The notes below the pieces were generated by a model. The model saw only the letters and a program-made list of their open reading frames with translations, made no database searches and was not told the origin of the DNA. Of a stretch of DNA of 64,000 nucleotides, positions 8,329 to 17,129 are shown in pieces. A program made the translations under genes and the position numbers. Position 1 is the stretch's first letter, and each line of letters begins with the position of its first letter. The DNA comes from Collinsella aerofaciens (lineage in GTDB: Bacteria > Actinomycetota > Coriobacteriia > Coriobacteriales > Coriobacteriaceae), in the NCBI RefSeq assembly GCF_015670745.1, contig NZ_JADPCH010000010.1, forward strand, positions 16,977 to 80,976, written 5' to 3'.

Positions 8329-11109
8329 TTGGCGCGCGGATCTGCACAAAACGCCAAAGGCAATAAGGCCAACAACCAACCGGCATCTGCTAAGGGTGCC
8401 GGTTCCCATCTGCGTGCCAATAAGGGTCACGAGTCCGAGTTCGATGATTTCGAGCCCTTGGTCGAGCCCTCGGCCAACCGCGATATCGCCGGCGTGGTCA
8501 TTGCCGTCTTGGCGATTGCGTCCTTTATTGCCGTGATTTCGCCGGCGACTGCGCCCGTTACGGCTGCGGTTGCCGGTTTCTACCACTTGGGCTTTGGTCT
8601 GGGCGCCTACGTGCTGCCGATCGTCATTTTGCTGTTTGCCGCCACGCTCTTTTTAGGCGAGGACTCGCCGCTCAACGCGCGCTCTGTTGCGGGCGGCGCC
8701 GTGGTCTTTATCGCCGTCGTCTCCATTCTTTCGTTGATGGTGCCAGGTACGAGCGACTCGTGCGACCTTATGTTCACGCCGCAAAATCTGTCCGCCTCGG
8801 GTGGCTACATTGGTGCGTTTATTGCGAGTGCGCTGCAGAATGCCCTGGGTAAGCCTATCGCGATGGTGGTCCTGTTGGGCCTTGTCGTCGTGGGCCTGGT
8901 CATCATCGGCTTTTCGGTGGGCGGCGTTTTGCGCTCTGCCCGCGACCGTGCGGCAGATTTTGCCGAGCGCCGTCGTGCCGACGTCAACGCGAGTCCGTGG
9001 GGTGACGATGAGGCCCTGTCGGTGCCCGGCGTTGCCCGTCCTCACCTGAGCATTCTTCGTCAAAAGGGCTCCGATGCTGCCGTGACCACGGTCATGGGCA
9101 ACGATGTGGAAGCGGTTTTGGACGATGACGACGAGGACGAGGATCCGTTTGTCGACGTGTCCGATGCCGTGGAAGCTGAGCGCGCTAAGACGACGCTGTT
9201 GCCGCGCCGCCATGCCAAGAAGGGCAAGGCTGCGCCCAAACTCAATACGAGTGAGCCCGACCCGTCTTGGTCCGAGAGCGAGATTGAGCTCACCGAGGGC
9301 GATGACGAGGACGACGAGGCTCCGATTGAGACCGCAAAGACAACTTTGCTGCCGCGTCGCCATGCAAAGCGCGACCAGGTAACCGGTCAGCTTTCGATGG
9401 AAGACGACCCCGATAAGATCGACGAGTCCGAGCCGCCGTTTGCCGTGAATCCTGTCTCGGCAGCACCTCAGACCCCCGACTTCTTGAAGCATCCCAAGGT
9501 TGCCGATGCGCCTGCCTTGAGTGCTGTCGAATCGGCTGCGGCTAGCGATGGGGGAGCGGACGGCGGCGCCGCAGATAACGAGGGCGAAGAAGAGGACGGC
9601 CTCAAACTTCCGCCACTTGAGATTCTGCATGCCAACCCGCAGTCGGCTTCCTCCGCGTCTTCTGACAAGGAGCTGGAACAGACTGCCGAGTCGCTTCAGT
9701 CCACCTTGCTGGAGTTTGGTCGTAGTGCCCGCGTGGTCGGCTGGATCGCCGGCCCCACGGTGACGACCTTTAAGCTGCAACCTGGCGAGGGCGAGCGCGT
9801 GAGCAAGATTTCGAGCCTCGAGGACGATATCGCGCTATCGCTTGCTGCCCAGTCCGTGCGTATCTTTGCCCCGATCCCCGGCACCTCGCTTGTGGGTATC
9901 GAGATCCCCAATCGCAAGCGCCAGAACGTCAACCTGGGCGACGTGCTTCCCTATGTGAAGGGCGGTCCGCTCGAGCTCGCCATCGGTCGAGATGCCGAGG
10001 GTACGCCGGTCGTCGCCGACCTTGCCAAGATGCCCCACCTGCTGATCGCCGGTACCACGGGTTCCGGTAAGTCGGTCATGATCAACTCCATCATCACGAC
10101 CTTGCTCATGCGCGCCCTTCCCGAGGACGTTCGCCTGATCATGGTCGACCCCAAGCGCGTCGAGCTTGCGGGCTATAACGGTCTGCCGCATCTTTACGTG
10201 CCTGTAGTGACCGAGCCCAAGCAGGCCGCGAGCGCTCTGCAATGGGCCGTGTCCGAGATGGAGCGTCGCCTGAAGGTCTTCGAGCGTCTCAACGTGCGTA
10301 AGATCTCGACTTACAACGAAAAGCAGGCCGCCGGCGAGTTTGAGCATTACGATAACCCGCCGCAAAAGATGCCCTACCTGGTCATCATCATCGACGAGCT
10401 CTCGGACCTGATGATGGTCGCCGGTAAGGATGTCGAGGCCTCGATCGTGCGTATTGCTCAGCTGGGCCGTGCCGCCGGTATCCACCTTATCGTGGCCACG
10501 CAGCGCCCGAGCTCCAACGTGGTGACGGGCCTTATCAAGGCTAACATCACCAACCGCATCGCCTTTAACGTCGCCACGGGTATCGACTCGCGCGTCATCA
10601 TTGATCAGATGGGCGCCGAAAAGCTCACTGGTTTGGGCGACATGCTGTTCTCAAAGGTCGACTGGGGCAAGCCTCGCCGTATCCAGGGCTGCTTTGTCTC
10701 GGATGACGAAATCAACGAGATTGTCGAGTTCGTCAAGTCGCAGAGCGAGCCCGACTACCACGAGGAGATCCTGTCTGCCGTGGCGCCCGCTTCCATGTCC
10801 ATGGCGGGTGGCGGCGGCATTGTCCGCACCGGAGTCGCCGAGCCGCAAGACGATGATCCTCTCATTTGGGAAGCCGCCCATATTGTGGTGGAATCGCAGC
10901 TTGGCTCCACATCTGGCCTGCAACGTCGTCTGAAGGTTGGCTATGCGCGCGCCGGGCGTATTATGGACATGCTGGAAGAAAAGGGTGTCGTCGGTCCGCC
11001 CGACGGTTCCAAGCCGCGCGAGGTCCTGCTGGACGAGGAGGGGCTTGCCGCGCTGGAATCTGTCGACGCCGAGATGGCACGTGAAGATCGTGAGTTTGGA
11101 GGATTCTGA
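8329..11109 (+). CDS. ftsK: DNA translocase FtsK/SpoIIIE
   Basis: FtsK pumps chromosomal DNA through the division septum. The 926-residue protein has about four N-terminal membrane segments (residues ~45-205), a long acidic linker, and a C-terminal motor with Walker A GTTGSGKS (about residue 582), Walker B IIIDELSDL and RPSSNVVTGLIKANI. The C terminus is a winged-helix gamma domain (YARAGRIMDMLEEKGVVG). The linker carries the sequence AKTTLLPRRHAK twice, near residues 287 and 336. The TTG start at 8329 has GGAGG inside the RNase J stop region. The stop overlaps the next ATG (TGATG). Confidence 0.96.
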   Translation: MARGSAQNAKGNKANNQPASAKGAGSHLRANKGHESEFDDFEPLVEPSANRDIAGVVIAVLAIASFIAVISPATAPVTAAVAGFYHLGFGLGAYVLPIVILLFAATLFLGEDSPLNARSVAGGAVVFIAVVSILSLMVPGTSDSCDLMFTPQNLSASGGYIGAFIASALQNALGKPIAMVVLLGLVVVGLVIIGFSVGGVLRSARDRAADFAERRRADVNASPWGDDEALSVPGVARPHLSILRQKGSDAAVTTVMGNDVEAVLDDDDEDEDPFVDVSDAVEAERAKTTLLPRRHAKKGKAAPKLNTSEPDPSWSESEIELTEGDDEDDEAPIETAKTTLLPRRHAKRDQVTGQLSMEDDPDKIDESEPPFAVNPVSAAPQTPDFLKHPKVADAPALSAVESAAASDGGADGGAADNEGEEEDGLKLPPLEILHANPQSASSASSDKELEQTAESLQSTLLEFGRSARVVGWIAGPTVTTFKLQPGEGERVSKISSLEDDIALSLAAQSVRIFAPIPGTSLVGIEIPNRKRQNVNLGDVLPYVKGGPLELAIGRDAEGTPVVADLAKMPHLLIAGTTGSGKSVMINSIITTLLMRALPEDVRLIMVDPKRVELAGYNGLPHLYVPVVTEPKQAASALQWAVSEMERRLKVFERLNVRKISTYNEKQAAGEFEHYDNPPQKMPYLVIIIDELSDLMMVAGKDVEASIVRIAQLGRAAGIHLIVATQRPSSNVVTGLIKANITNRIAFNVATGIDSRVIIDQMGAEKLTGLGDMLFSKVDWGKPRRIQGCFVSDDEINEIVEFVKSQSEPDYHEEILSAVAPASMSMAGGGGIVRTGVAEPQDDDPLIWEAAHIVVESQLGSTSGLQRRLKVGYARAGRIMDMLEEKGVVGPPDGSKPREVLLDEEGLAALESVDAEMAREDREFGGF

Positions 11110-12620
11110 TGGCTGCACGCTTTGGTGACATGCTGCTCGAGCAGCGTCGCCGAATGGGCCTTTCCATTCAGCAAGTCGCCAACACCATCAAAATCAGGCC
11201 GCAGATCATCGAGTTTTTCGAGACCGGTAACTTTGCTTCGATGCCGCCGCGCGGCTATGCGCAGGGCATGATTTCGAGCTATGCTCGCTTTTTGGGCCTC
11301 AATCCGCGCGAGGTCGTCAATGCCTACTTTGACGATCTGATGGCATATGAGCGCGAGACGTCGCAGCAGGGCGGTCGTTTTCAGGACGCCGCTGGCTACG
11401 TCAATTCGCGTTCCTCGGTCGACAACGGGCGCTTCCTGATGGTTCAGGGCGGTCGTTCGACCCGCTATGGACAGCGTCCTCAGCAGGCCGGTTATATTAC
11501 CGAGACGGGTTCGGGTGAGGAGATTCGCTCACAGCGTGACCGGTTCCGCAGTACGCCGATGCCCGAGGACCGTGCACTTCCCGCTGCCCGCGGTGTAGCG
11601 CGTGACCCTCGTGCCGGCTACGGCGACGGCGGCTATTCCGATCGCGGTTACCGTGGTGCCTCCACCGGACGCTCTCGCGGTGGCTATGCGGATGCCGATA
11701 CCACGCAGGTGACGCCGCGTCTTCGCTCTCAATCACAGCCGTATGGCCAGCGCTCTTCGGCTCCGCGTTCGGGCCAGCGTGGCTATCAAGGCCGCGGTGA
11801 ACTTGCGCCCCGCTCGGGTCAGCGCAGCCTTCAGGGCCAGGGTGGCTATCGCGGCCGTTCCGATAGCAATCGTGGTCGTATGCCTCAGGGAGGCGGCCGC
11901 AGCAGTTCCAGTCGTGGACGCGGCGGATCACGTACTCCTCAAAACAACGGGCTCGATCCGCGTATCGTCTACGCCGGCATCGGTGCCGTTGTGCTGCTGT
12001 TGATTGTGCTCATCGTGGTGCTTCTGCGCGGCTGCGCATCTTCGGCGCCCGAGAACACGCCCGAGACGCCCACTGCTACCAAGATGACGACCAAGAAGTC
12101 TTCTAAGAAGACCGAAACGGTCGACGAGGACGATGACACCGATGAGGCGACGGATGAGTCGACTGATTCGGACGCCACCAAGACGACGGCCAAGAAGGAA
12201 GAGAACGAGGTCACGAAGGTCAAAGTCTCCGTTGCCAAGGGAAAGACCGCGTGGATTGAGGTCAAGGTTGACGGCAAGTCGGTCTATGGCGCCCAGGCGA
12301 CTGGCCCCTTTGAGCAGGAGTACACGCCCGAGTCTTCGATCGAGATCACCACGTCCAAGCCTTCCGATGTCACCGTTACCAAGAACGGTGAAAAGGTTCG
12401 TTACGATACCAAGACCTCGGGCGTGGCGCGTGTGACGATCACCGTTCCCAAGAAGGAGACGTCTGATTCCGAGAATGGTGAAAGTTCTGATGGTACCGAC
12501 ACCACCGATGGTACCGATACCACCGACGGTACCGATGCCCAGTCCACGGATGGCGCCGATACCGCAACTGACGGTCAGACACCCACCGATTCTACCGACA
12601 ATTCGTACGATAGCTACTAG
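11109..12620 (+). CDS. RodZ-like helix-turn-helix membrane protein
   Basis: The 503-residue protein has a RodZ-type layout. An N-terminal Xre-like HTH lies at residues ~5-75 (LLEQRRRMGLSIQQVANTIK), a long disordered region is rich in Arg-Gly and Gln-Gly-Tyr (residues ~175-280), one membrane segment lies at ~290-310, and an outer domain resembling DUF4115 spans ~365-445. RodZ links MreB to the cell envelope. The tail repeats TDG/TDT units. The RGG-like cytoplasmic linker is unusual for RodZ and typical of RNA-binding proteins. Overlap with ftsK suggests coexpression in division or shape control. It is too divergent for me to assign rodZ firmly. Confidence 0.8.
   Translation: MAARFGDMLLEQRRRMGLSIQQVANTIKIRPQIIEFFETGNFASMPPRGYAQGMISSYARFLGLNPREVVNAYFDDLMAYERETSQQGGRFQDAAGYVNSRSSVDNGRFLMVQGGRSTRYGQRPQQAGYITETGSGEEIRSQRDRFRSTPMPEDRALPAARGVARDPRAGYGDGGYSDRGYRGASTGRSRGGYADADTTQVTPRLRSQSQPYGQRSSAPRSGQRGYQGRGELAPRSGQRSLQGQGGYRGRSDSNRGRMPQGGGRSSSSRGRGGSRTPQNNGLDPRIVYAGIGAVVLLLIVLIVVLLRGCASSAPENTPETPTATKMTTKKSSKKTETVDEDDDTDEATDESTDSDATKTTAKKEENEVTKVKVSVAKGKTAWIEVKVDGKSVYGAQATGPFEQEYTPESSIEITTSKPSDVTVTKNGEKVRYDTKTSGVARVTITVPKKETSDSENGESSDGTDTTDGTDTTDGTDAQSTDGADTATDGQTPTDSTDNSYDSY
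12489..12542 (+). repeat. 18-bp tandem repeat in the RodZ-like gene
   Basis: Three units based on GATGGTACCGAYACCACC (12489, 12507 and 12525, the last partial) encode the DGTDTT tail repeat of the RodZ-like protein. Short in-frame repeats like this can change copy number without frameshift. Confidence 0.85.
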
Positions 12621-12646
12621 GCCGCTCGTACGCGAAAGGAAACATC

Positions 12647-13144
12647 ATGGCTAAAGATTCCAGCTTCGACGTCGTGTCCGAGGTCAACATGCAAGAGGTC
12701 GACAACGCCTTCCAGCAGACCACGCGCGAGATTTCCCAGCGCTATGACCTTAAGGATTCCGGCGCCACGATCGAGCTTTCGAAGGGCGACAAGCTCTTTA
12801 CGATCAACGCCCCGGCCGACTTTGTCTCCAAACAGATTGTCGACGTGCTGAGCTCCAAGCTCATCAAGCGCGACATCGACCTCAAGGCTGTCTCGTGGGA
12901 TGCTCCGCAGGCGGCATCGGGCGGCACCGTGCGCGTGCTCGGCCATATCGTCGAGGGTATCGACCAGGCGACCGCCAAGAAGATCAACAAGGACATCAAG
13001 GATCAAAAGCTCAAGGTCAAGGTGACCATCGAGGCCGACAAGCTGCGTGTTTCCTCTGCTTCGAAGGACGCGTTGCAGACCGTGATTCAGTTCCTGCGCG
13101 ACCAGGACTACGGCCAGCCGCTGCAGTTCACCAACTACCGCTAA
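12647..13144 (+). CDS. yajQ: YajQ family nucleotide-binding protein
   Basis: The product is a 165-residue YajQ/UPF0234 protein, a two-domain RNP-like fold that binds nucleotides (cyclic di-GMP in some Proteobacteria). Family features are the N terminus MAKDSSFDVVSEVNMQEVDN and the C-terminal FLRDQDYGQPLQFTNYR. The ATG at 12647 follows AAAGGAAAC. It sits 26 bases after the RodZ-like gene and 27 before rimO. Its role in actinobacteria is unknown, so no function beyond nucleotide binding is claimed. Confidence 0.94.
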   Translation: MAKDSSFDVVSEVNMQEVDNAFQQTTREISQRYDLKDSGATIELSKGDKLFTINAPADFVSKQIVDVLSSKLIKRDIDLKAVSWDAPQAASGGTVRVLGHIVEGIDQATAKKINKDIKDQKLKVKVTIEADKLRVSSASKDALQTVIQFLRDQDYGQPLQFTNYR

Positions 13145-13171
13145 TATCAATCGAAAGGACCGCTCTCCAAC

Positions 13172-14521
13172 ATGGATACACCGTTGGGCTCCGTGCTCTA
13201 CATCACCCTCGGGTGCGCTAAGAACGAGGTTGACACCGACCGCATGCGTTCTCTTTTGACCGCCGCGGGCTACGAGGAGGCATTCGACCCGCAGGATGCC
13301 GATATCGCCATCGTCAATACTTGCTCGTTCCTCGCCTCCGCAACGTCCGAGAGCATCGAGACCACGCTCGAGCTCGCCAACGAGGTTCAGGACGGCGTTC
13401 GTTCTTGCCCCATCGTCATGTGCGGCTGCGTGCCGTCGCGCTATGGCGATGACCTGCCTGACGAGCTGCCCGAGGTCGCTGCCTTTGTGAAGGCCGACGA
13501 GGAAGATGGCATCGTGGCGGTCATCGATGGCGTGCTGGGTGTCGAGCGTGAGATTGCAGCCTATATCCCGCAGGTCAAACGTACCGTCGAGGGTGCTGTC
13601 GCCTACGTCAAGATTTCCGATGGCTGCAACCGCTTCTGCAGCTTCTGCATGATCCCGTATATCCGCGGTCGTTACCACTCGCGCAATGCCGAGAGCATCA
13701 TCTCCGAGGTACGCGACCTGGTCGCCGGTGGCGTCCGCGAGATCGTTCTGATCGGTCAGGACACGGGCATCTGGGGTACCGACTTCGCCGACGAGGACCT
13801 CGCCGAGGGCGCGCCGCGCAATCTGGCGCAGCTGCTGCAGGCCGTTGCTGAGGCGGTGCGTCCTCATAACGTGTGGATCCGCGTGCTCTATCTGCAGCCC
13901 GAGGGCATGACTGACGAACTCATCGAGACGATTCGCGATACGCCCGAGGTGCTGCCCTATATCGATATCCCCGTGCAGCACTGCGACGCGCGCATTCTCA
14001 AGGCCATGCGTCGCTCCGGTTCGCGCCAGGAGCTCGAGGATCTGTTCCGCGACCTTCGCGAGCGCATCCCCGGCATCGTGATTCGTTCCACGGCCATGGT
14101 CGGTTTCCCGACCGAGACCGACGACGAGTTCCGCGACCTTATCGACTTTATGGACACCGTCGGCTTTGACTACACGAGTGTCTTTGCATACTCGCAGGAG
14201 GAGGGCAGCCTGGCCGCCAAGATGGACGGACAGGTCGACGAAGAGGTCAAGCTCGAGCGCGCCCAGGAGGCCATGGACCTGGCCGAGTCGCTCGGCTTTG
14301 CCGCCACCGCCGCCCATGTGGGCGAGCGCGCCCAGGTGATCGTCGACGGTATCGAAGAGACCGAGGACGGCGCCGAGCTGATCGGCCATGCCTGGTTCCA
14401 GGCGCCCGATTCCGATGGAGCGGTGCATCTGGACGCCAGCGAGGCGTCCGTGGGCGATATTCTGACCGTCGAGTTTACCGATAGCTTCTGCTATGAGCTT
14501 ATCGGTCATGTTGTGGAGTAG
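13172..14521 (+). CDS. rimO: Ribosomal protein S12 methylthiotransferase RimO
   Basis: RimO is a radical SAM enzyme that adds a methylthio group to an Asp of ribosomal protein S12. The 449-residue product has the N-terminal UPF0004 domain (LGCAKNEVDTDRM with its iron-sulfur cysteine), the radical SAM motif CNRFCSFC near residue 152, and a C-terminal TRAM domain. YITLGCAKNEVD and the KISDGCNRFCSFCMIP context favour RimO over MiaB, which is encoded separately at 21149. The ATG at 13172 follows GAAAGGA. Length is typical. Confidence 0.95.
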   Translation: MDTPLGSVLYITLGCAKNEVDTDRMRSLLTAAGYEEAFDPQDADIAIVNTCSFLASATSESIETTLELANEVQDGVRSCPIVMCGCVPSRYGDDLPDELPEVAAFVKADEEDGIVAVIDGVLGVEREIAAYIPQVKRTVEGAVAYVKISDGCNRFCSFCMIPYIRGRYHSRNAESIISEVRDLVAGGVREIVLIGQDTGIWGTDFADEDLAEGAPRNLAQLLQAVAEAVRPHNVWIRVLYLQPEGMTDELIETIRDTPEVLPYIDIPVQHCDARILKAMRRSGSRQELEDLFRDLRERIPGIVIRSTAMVGFPTETDDEFRDLIDFMDTVGFDYTSVFAYSQEEGSLAAKMDGQVDEEVKLERAQEAMDLAESLGFAATAAHVGERAQVIVDGIEETEDGAELIGHAWFQAPDSDGAVHLDASEASVGDILTVEFTDSFCYELIGHVVE

Positions 14522-14530
14522 GAGAGCGTC

Positions 14531-15169
14531 GTGGCAAACGAGAGCAATAAGGAACTGACGAGTGTCTGGACGCCCGCCAACATCGTGACGTGCGTTCGCA
14601 TCGTCTTTATCCCAGTGTTCATGATCGTCTCGGCGCTTTCTCACACGAGTGTTGCCGGTACGGATTGGAGCACCTTTGACGGCCCGCTCGCCGCCGCTGC
14701 CTTCATTCTGTATGTGATCCTGTCGTGCACCGATAAGGTCGACGGTTATCTGGCGCGCTCGCGCAACGAGATCACCGACTTCGGTAAGTTCTTGGATCCT
14801 ATCGCCGATAAGCTGCTGGTGTTCTCGGCCCTGCTGCTGTTCTTGGATTTTGACGCGGTGACCGTGTGGTCCGTGTTCATTATCCTGTTCCGCGAGCTTC
14901 TGGTGAGCGCCCTACGCATGGTTGCGAGTGCGGCCGGCGTGGTCGTTGCGGCCGATAAGCTCGGCAAGTACAAGACGGCAACCACGATGGTCTCCATCTG
15001 CGGTTACCTGTGCGTTTTTGCGATGGCCGGCTTGCACCTTGGCCCGGTGGCGCTGACGCTCGGCATCTACTCGGTGTCGCGCTTCCTGTACGCCGTTGCC
15101 GTTGTCCTGACCGTTATCTCGGGCGCCCAGTACTTCTGGAACTGCCGCAAGATCGTCTTTTCGGTCTAG
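14531..15169 (+). CDS. pgsA: CDP-diacylglycerol--glycerol-3-phosphate 3-phosphatidyltransferase
   Basis: PgsA makes phosphatidylglycerophosphate, the precursor of phosphatidylglycerol. The 212-residue membrane protein has the CDP-alcohol phosphotransferase signature D-x2-DG-x2-AR-x8-G-x3-D-x3-D in DKVDGYLAR...GKFLDPIADK around residues 71-95, and several hydrophobic helices. The GTG start at 14531 follows GGAGAG and lies nine bases after rimO. A second CDP-alcohol transferase lies at 35477-36181. The rimO-pgsA-cinA order is widespread in Gram-positives. Confidence 0.93.
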   Translation: MANESNKELTSVWTPANIVTCVRIVFIPVFMIVSALSHTSVAGTDWSTFDGPLAAAAFILYVILSCTDKVDGYLARSRNEITDFGKFLDPIADKLLVFSALLLFLDFDAVTVWSVFIILFRELLVSALRMVASAAGVVVAADKLGKYKTATTMVSICGYLCVFAMAGLHLGPVALTLGIYSVSRFLYAVAVVLTVISGAQYFWNCRKIVFSV

Positions 15170-15181
15170 GTCCTGGTGGGT

Positions 15182-15712
15182 ATGACGGAATCTTTTGAGC
15201 AGATTTCCGCACACAATGAGGAGCTGGCGCGCGATATTGTCGAGCGCGCGAGCGCTCGGGGCGTGACGGTTTCGACGGCTGAGTCGCTGACGGCGGGTAT
15301 GATCGCATCGACGATTGCCGATATCCCGGGCGCCTCGGCGGTGCTGCGTGGCGGTGTGGTGACCTATTGCGATGAGATTAAGCATCGCGTTCTTGGTGTT
15401 GAGCAGGAGACGCTCGACCGCTATACCGCGGTGTCGCATCAGACCGCGCGCGAGATGGCGGTGGGTTCGCTGGAGCTGTACCAGAGCGATATTGCAGTGG
15501 GCGCAACGGGTTATGCCGGCCCCGGCGGTGGCACTGAGGACGATCCGGCGGGCACTTTCTATATTGGCTGGGCGCATCGTTCCGCCGATGGGGGCGTGCC
15601 GGTCGTGGACTCTGTGCGCTGCCACCATGAGGGCGACCGTTCGTGTGTTCGTGCGCATGCGGTCACGGAGGCATTGGGTCGCATTGCCCTTGTGCTCAAT
15701 TCTATGGAATAG
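15182..15712 (+). CDS. cinA: CinA C-terminal-domain nicotinamide-nucleotide amidase
   Basis: The 176-residue protein is the stand-alone C-terminal domain of CinA (PncC type), which deamidates nicotinamide mononucleotide in pyridine nucleotide recycling. Motifs are TVSTAESLTAG near residue 30 and ATGYAGPGGGTEDDPAGT near residue 110. The N-terminal molybdopterin-like domain of full CinA is absent. ATG 15182 is preferred over the in-frame GTG six bases earlier. The pgsA-cinA-recA order is conserved in many Gram-positives. A terminator follows. Confidence 0.92.
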   Translation: MTESFEQISAHNEELARDIVERASARGVTVSTAESLTAGMIASTIADIPGASAVLRGGVVTYCDEIKHRVLGVEQETLDRYTAVSHQTAREMAVGSLELYQSDIAVGATGYAGPGGGTEDDPAGTFYIGWAHRSADGGVPVVDSVRCHHEGDRSCVRAHAVTEALGRIALVLNSME

Positions 15713-15720
15713 ACATGTTT

Positions 15721-15742
15721 TAAGGGGCCTTAGGGCCCCTTA
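15721..15742 (+). terminator. Terminator-like hairpin after cinA
   Basis: TAAGGGGCC and GGCCCCTTA form a 9-bp stem around TTAG, with AATT after the stem rather than a long T tract. Confidence 0.7.
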
Positions 15743-15817
15743 ATTGTGGAGATAGGGACCTCTGACAAATTTAGCGTTTGTGCTGGTTGTAGATGTATTT
15801 TTGCCTGCCTTGTTCAT

Positions 15818-15881
15818 ATTTGGTCCTTTGTGGTCAAGTATTTGGTCAGTGTTTGGTCGGCGTTTGGTTGGGTTTTGGAAA
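15818..15881 (+). repeat. Phased TTTGGTC repeat array upstream of recA
   Basis: Six GGT-containing motifs, mostly TTTGGTC or TTTGGTT, start their GG at 15822, 15832, 15844, 15855, 15866 and 15877. Spacings are 10, 12, 11, 11 and 11 bases, close to one DNA turn, so all sites face the same side of the helix. The array ends about 30 bases before the recA -35 box. A related two-unit sequence lies upstream of the gene at 54286-55443, in the same orientation relative to its gene. Confidence 0.7.
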
Positions 15882-15910
15882 GACCGCCTGCATATGATTG
15901 GCCTGAACGG

Positions 15911-15939
15911 TTGACCACGAACAGCCGTTCGTTTATTAT
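15911..15939 (+). promoter_or_regulatory. recA promoter with embedded LexA box
   Basis: TTGACC (15911-15916), a 17-base spacer and TATTAT (15934-15939) make a good primary-sigma promoter. The spacer holds CGAACAGCCGTTCG (15918-15931), a match to the Gram-positive LexA box CGAAC-N4-GTTCG. LexA bound here would block RNA polymerase. Confidence 0.9.
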
Positions 15940-15969
15940 CGATGCAGGTTGTTAAGAGGAGGGCTATTC

Positions 15970-17118
15970 ATGGCCAAGAATTCAGGTCCCGTACGTACCG
16001 TTCATGCTCGCACGACGGGTAAAGAGCGCGATGAGATGATCGCCACCACCAAGGCCGAGATCGAGAAGAAATTCGGCCAGGGTTCCATCATGAGGTACGG
16101 CGACGGTGGTCCCGAGCTCGAGGTCGAGGCCATTCCCACGGGCGCCCTGGCCCTCGATGCCGCTCTGGGTATCGGCGGTGTGCCGCGCGGCCGTATCGTC
16201 GAGATTTACGGTCCTGAGTCCTCCGGTAAGACGACGCTTTCGCTCGAGATCTTGGCCGAGGCCCAGGCTATGGGCGGCGTTGTGGCATTTATCGATGCCG
16301 AGCACGCGCTCGATCCCACGTATGCCGCGCGCATCGGTGTGGATATCGACGAGGTGCTCATTTCCCAGCCCGATACGGGTGAGCAGGCGCTCGAGATCGT
16401 TGACATGCTCGTGCGTTCCGGCGCCATCGATGCCATCGTCGTCGACTCCGTCGCCGCGCTGACCCCGCGTGCCGAGATCGAGGGAGAAATCGGCGATACT
16501 ACGGTCGGTCTTCAGGCTCGCCTGATGAGCCAGGCGCTCCGCAAGCTCGCCGGCTCGCTGTCCAAGTCCAATACGACGTGCATCTTCATTAACCAGCTGC
16601 GTGAGAAGATCGGCGTCATGTTCGGAAACCCCGAGACCACGACGGGCGGCCGCGCCCTTAAGTTCTTCTCTTCGGTGCGTATCGACATTCGCCGCATCGA
16701 CAGCATTAAGCTTAAGGATGAGGTTATCGGTAACCGCGTGCGCGCCAAGGTCGTTAAGAACAAGGTGGCGGCTCCGTTCCGTTCTGCTGAGTTCGACATC
16801 ATGTACGGTACGGGCATCTCCAAGGAGGGCTCGATTCTGGACATGGCTGTCGAGTGCGGCATCTGCAAGAAGATGGGCTCCTGGTTTGCCTATGGCGAGG
16901 ACAAGCTCGGCAACGGTCGCGAGGCCGCCAAGGCGTTCCTGCGCGAACACCCCGATTGCGCTGACGAGATTGAGCATAAGGTCCGCCTTGCCTGCGGGCT
17001 TGAGTTTGATGACGATGCTCCGTCCGAGGTCGAGCTGACCGATCAGCCTGCGCCTGAGGAGTTTGACGAGCTTTACGCCATCGATGGTTCCGCCATGCTC
17101 GATGATGACGACGAGTAG
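15970..17118 (+). CDS. recA: Recombinase RecA
   Basis: RecA is the strand-exchange protein and the coprotease that triggers LexA self-cleavage. The 382-residue product has Walker A GPESSGKT near residue 82, the [10 protein letters not shown] and [20 protein letters not shown] segments, and an acidic C terminus (DDDDE). I use ATG 15970 ([17 protein letters not shown]), preceded by AGAGGAGGG, not the open upstream codon at 15949. Its promoter carries a LexA box. recX follows eleven bases downstream. Confidence 0.98.
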   Translation: MAKNSGPVRTVHARTTGKERDEMIATTKAEIEKKFGQGSIMRYGDGGPELEVEAIPTGALALDAALGIGGVPRGRIVEIYGPESSGKTTLSLEILAEAQAMGGVVAFIDAEHALDPTYAARIGVDIDEVLISQPDTGEQALEIVDMLVRSGAIDAIVVDSVAALTPRAEIEGEIGDTTVGLQARLMSQALRKLAGSLSKSNTTCIFINQLREKIGVMFGNPETTTGGRALKFFSSVRIDIRRIDSIKLKDEVIGNRVRAKVVKNKVAAPFRSAEFDIMYGTGISKEGSILDMAVECGICKKMGSWFAYGEDKLGNGREAAKAFLREHPDCADEIEHKVRLACGLEFDDDAPSEVELTDQPAPEEFDELYAIDGSAMLDDDDE

Positions 17119-17129
17119 CGGTTACGCTC

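Noticed and set aside
12617..14644. 675-codon antisense frame over yajQ and rimO
   Set aside because: It spans two clear plus-strand genes and gives His/Arg/Leu-rich text typical of a complementary-frame shadow.
15746..15955. 69-codon frame upstream of recA
   Set aside because: It lies over the phased repeats, promoter and LexA box, with no ribosome binding site.
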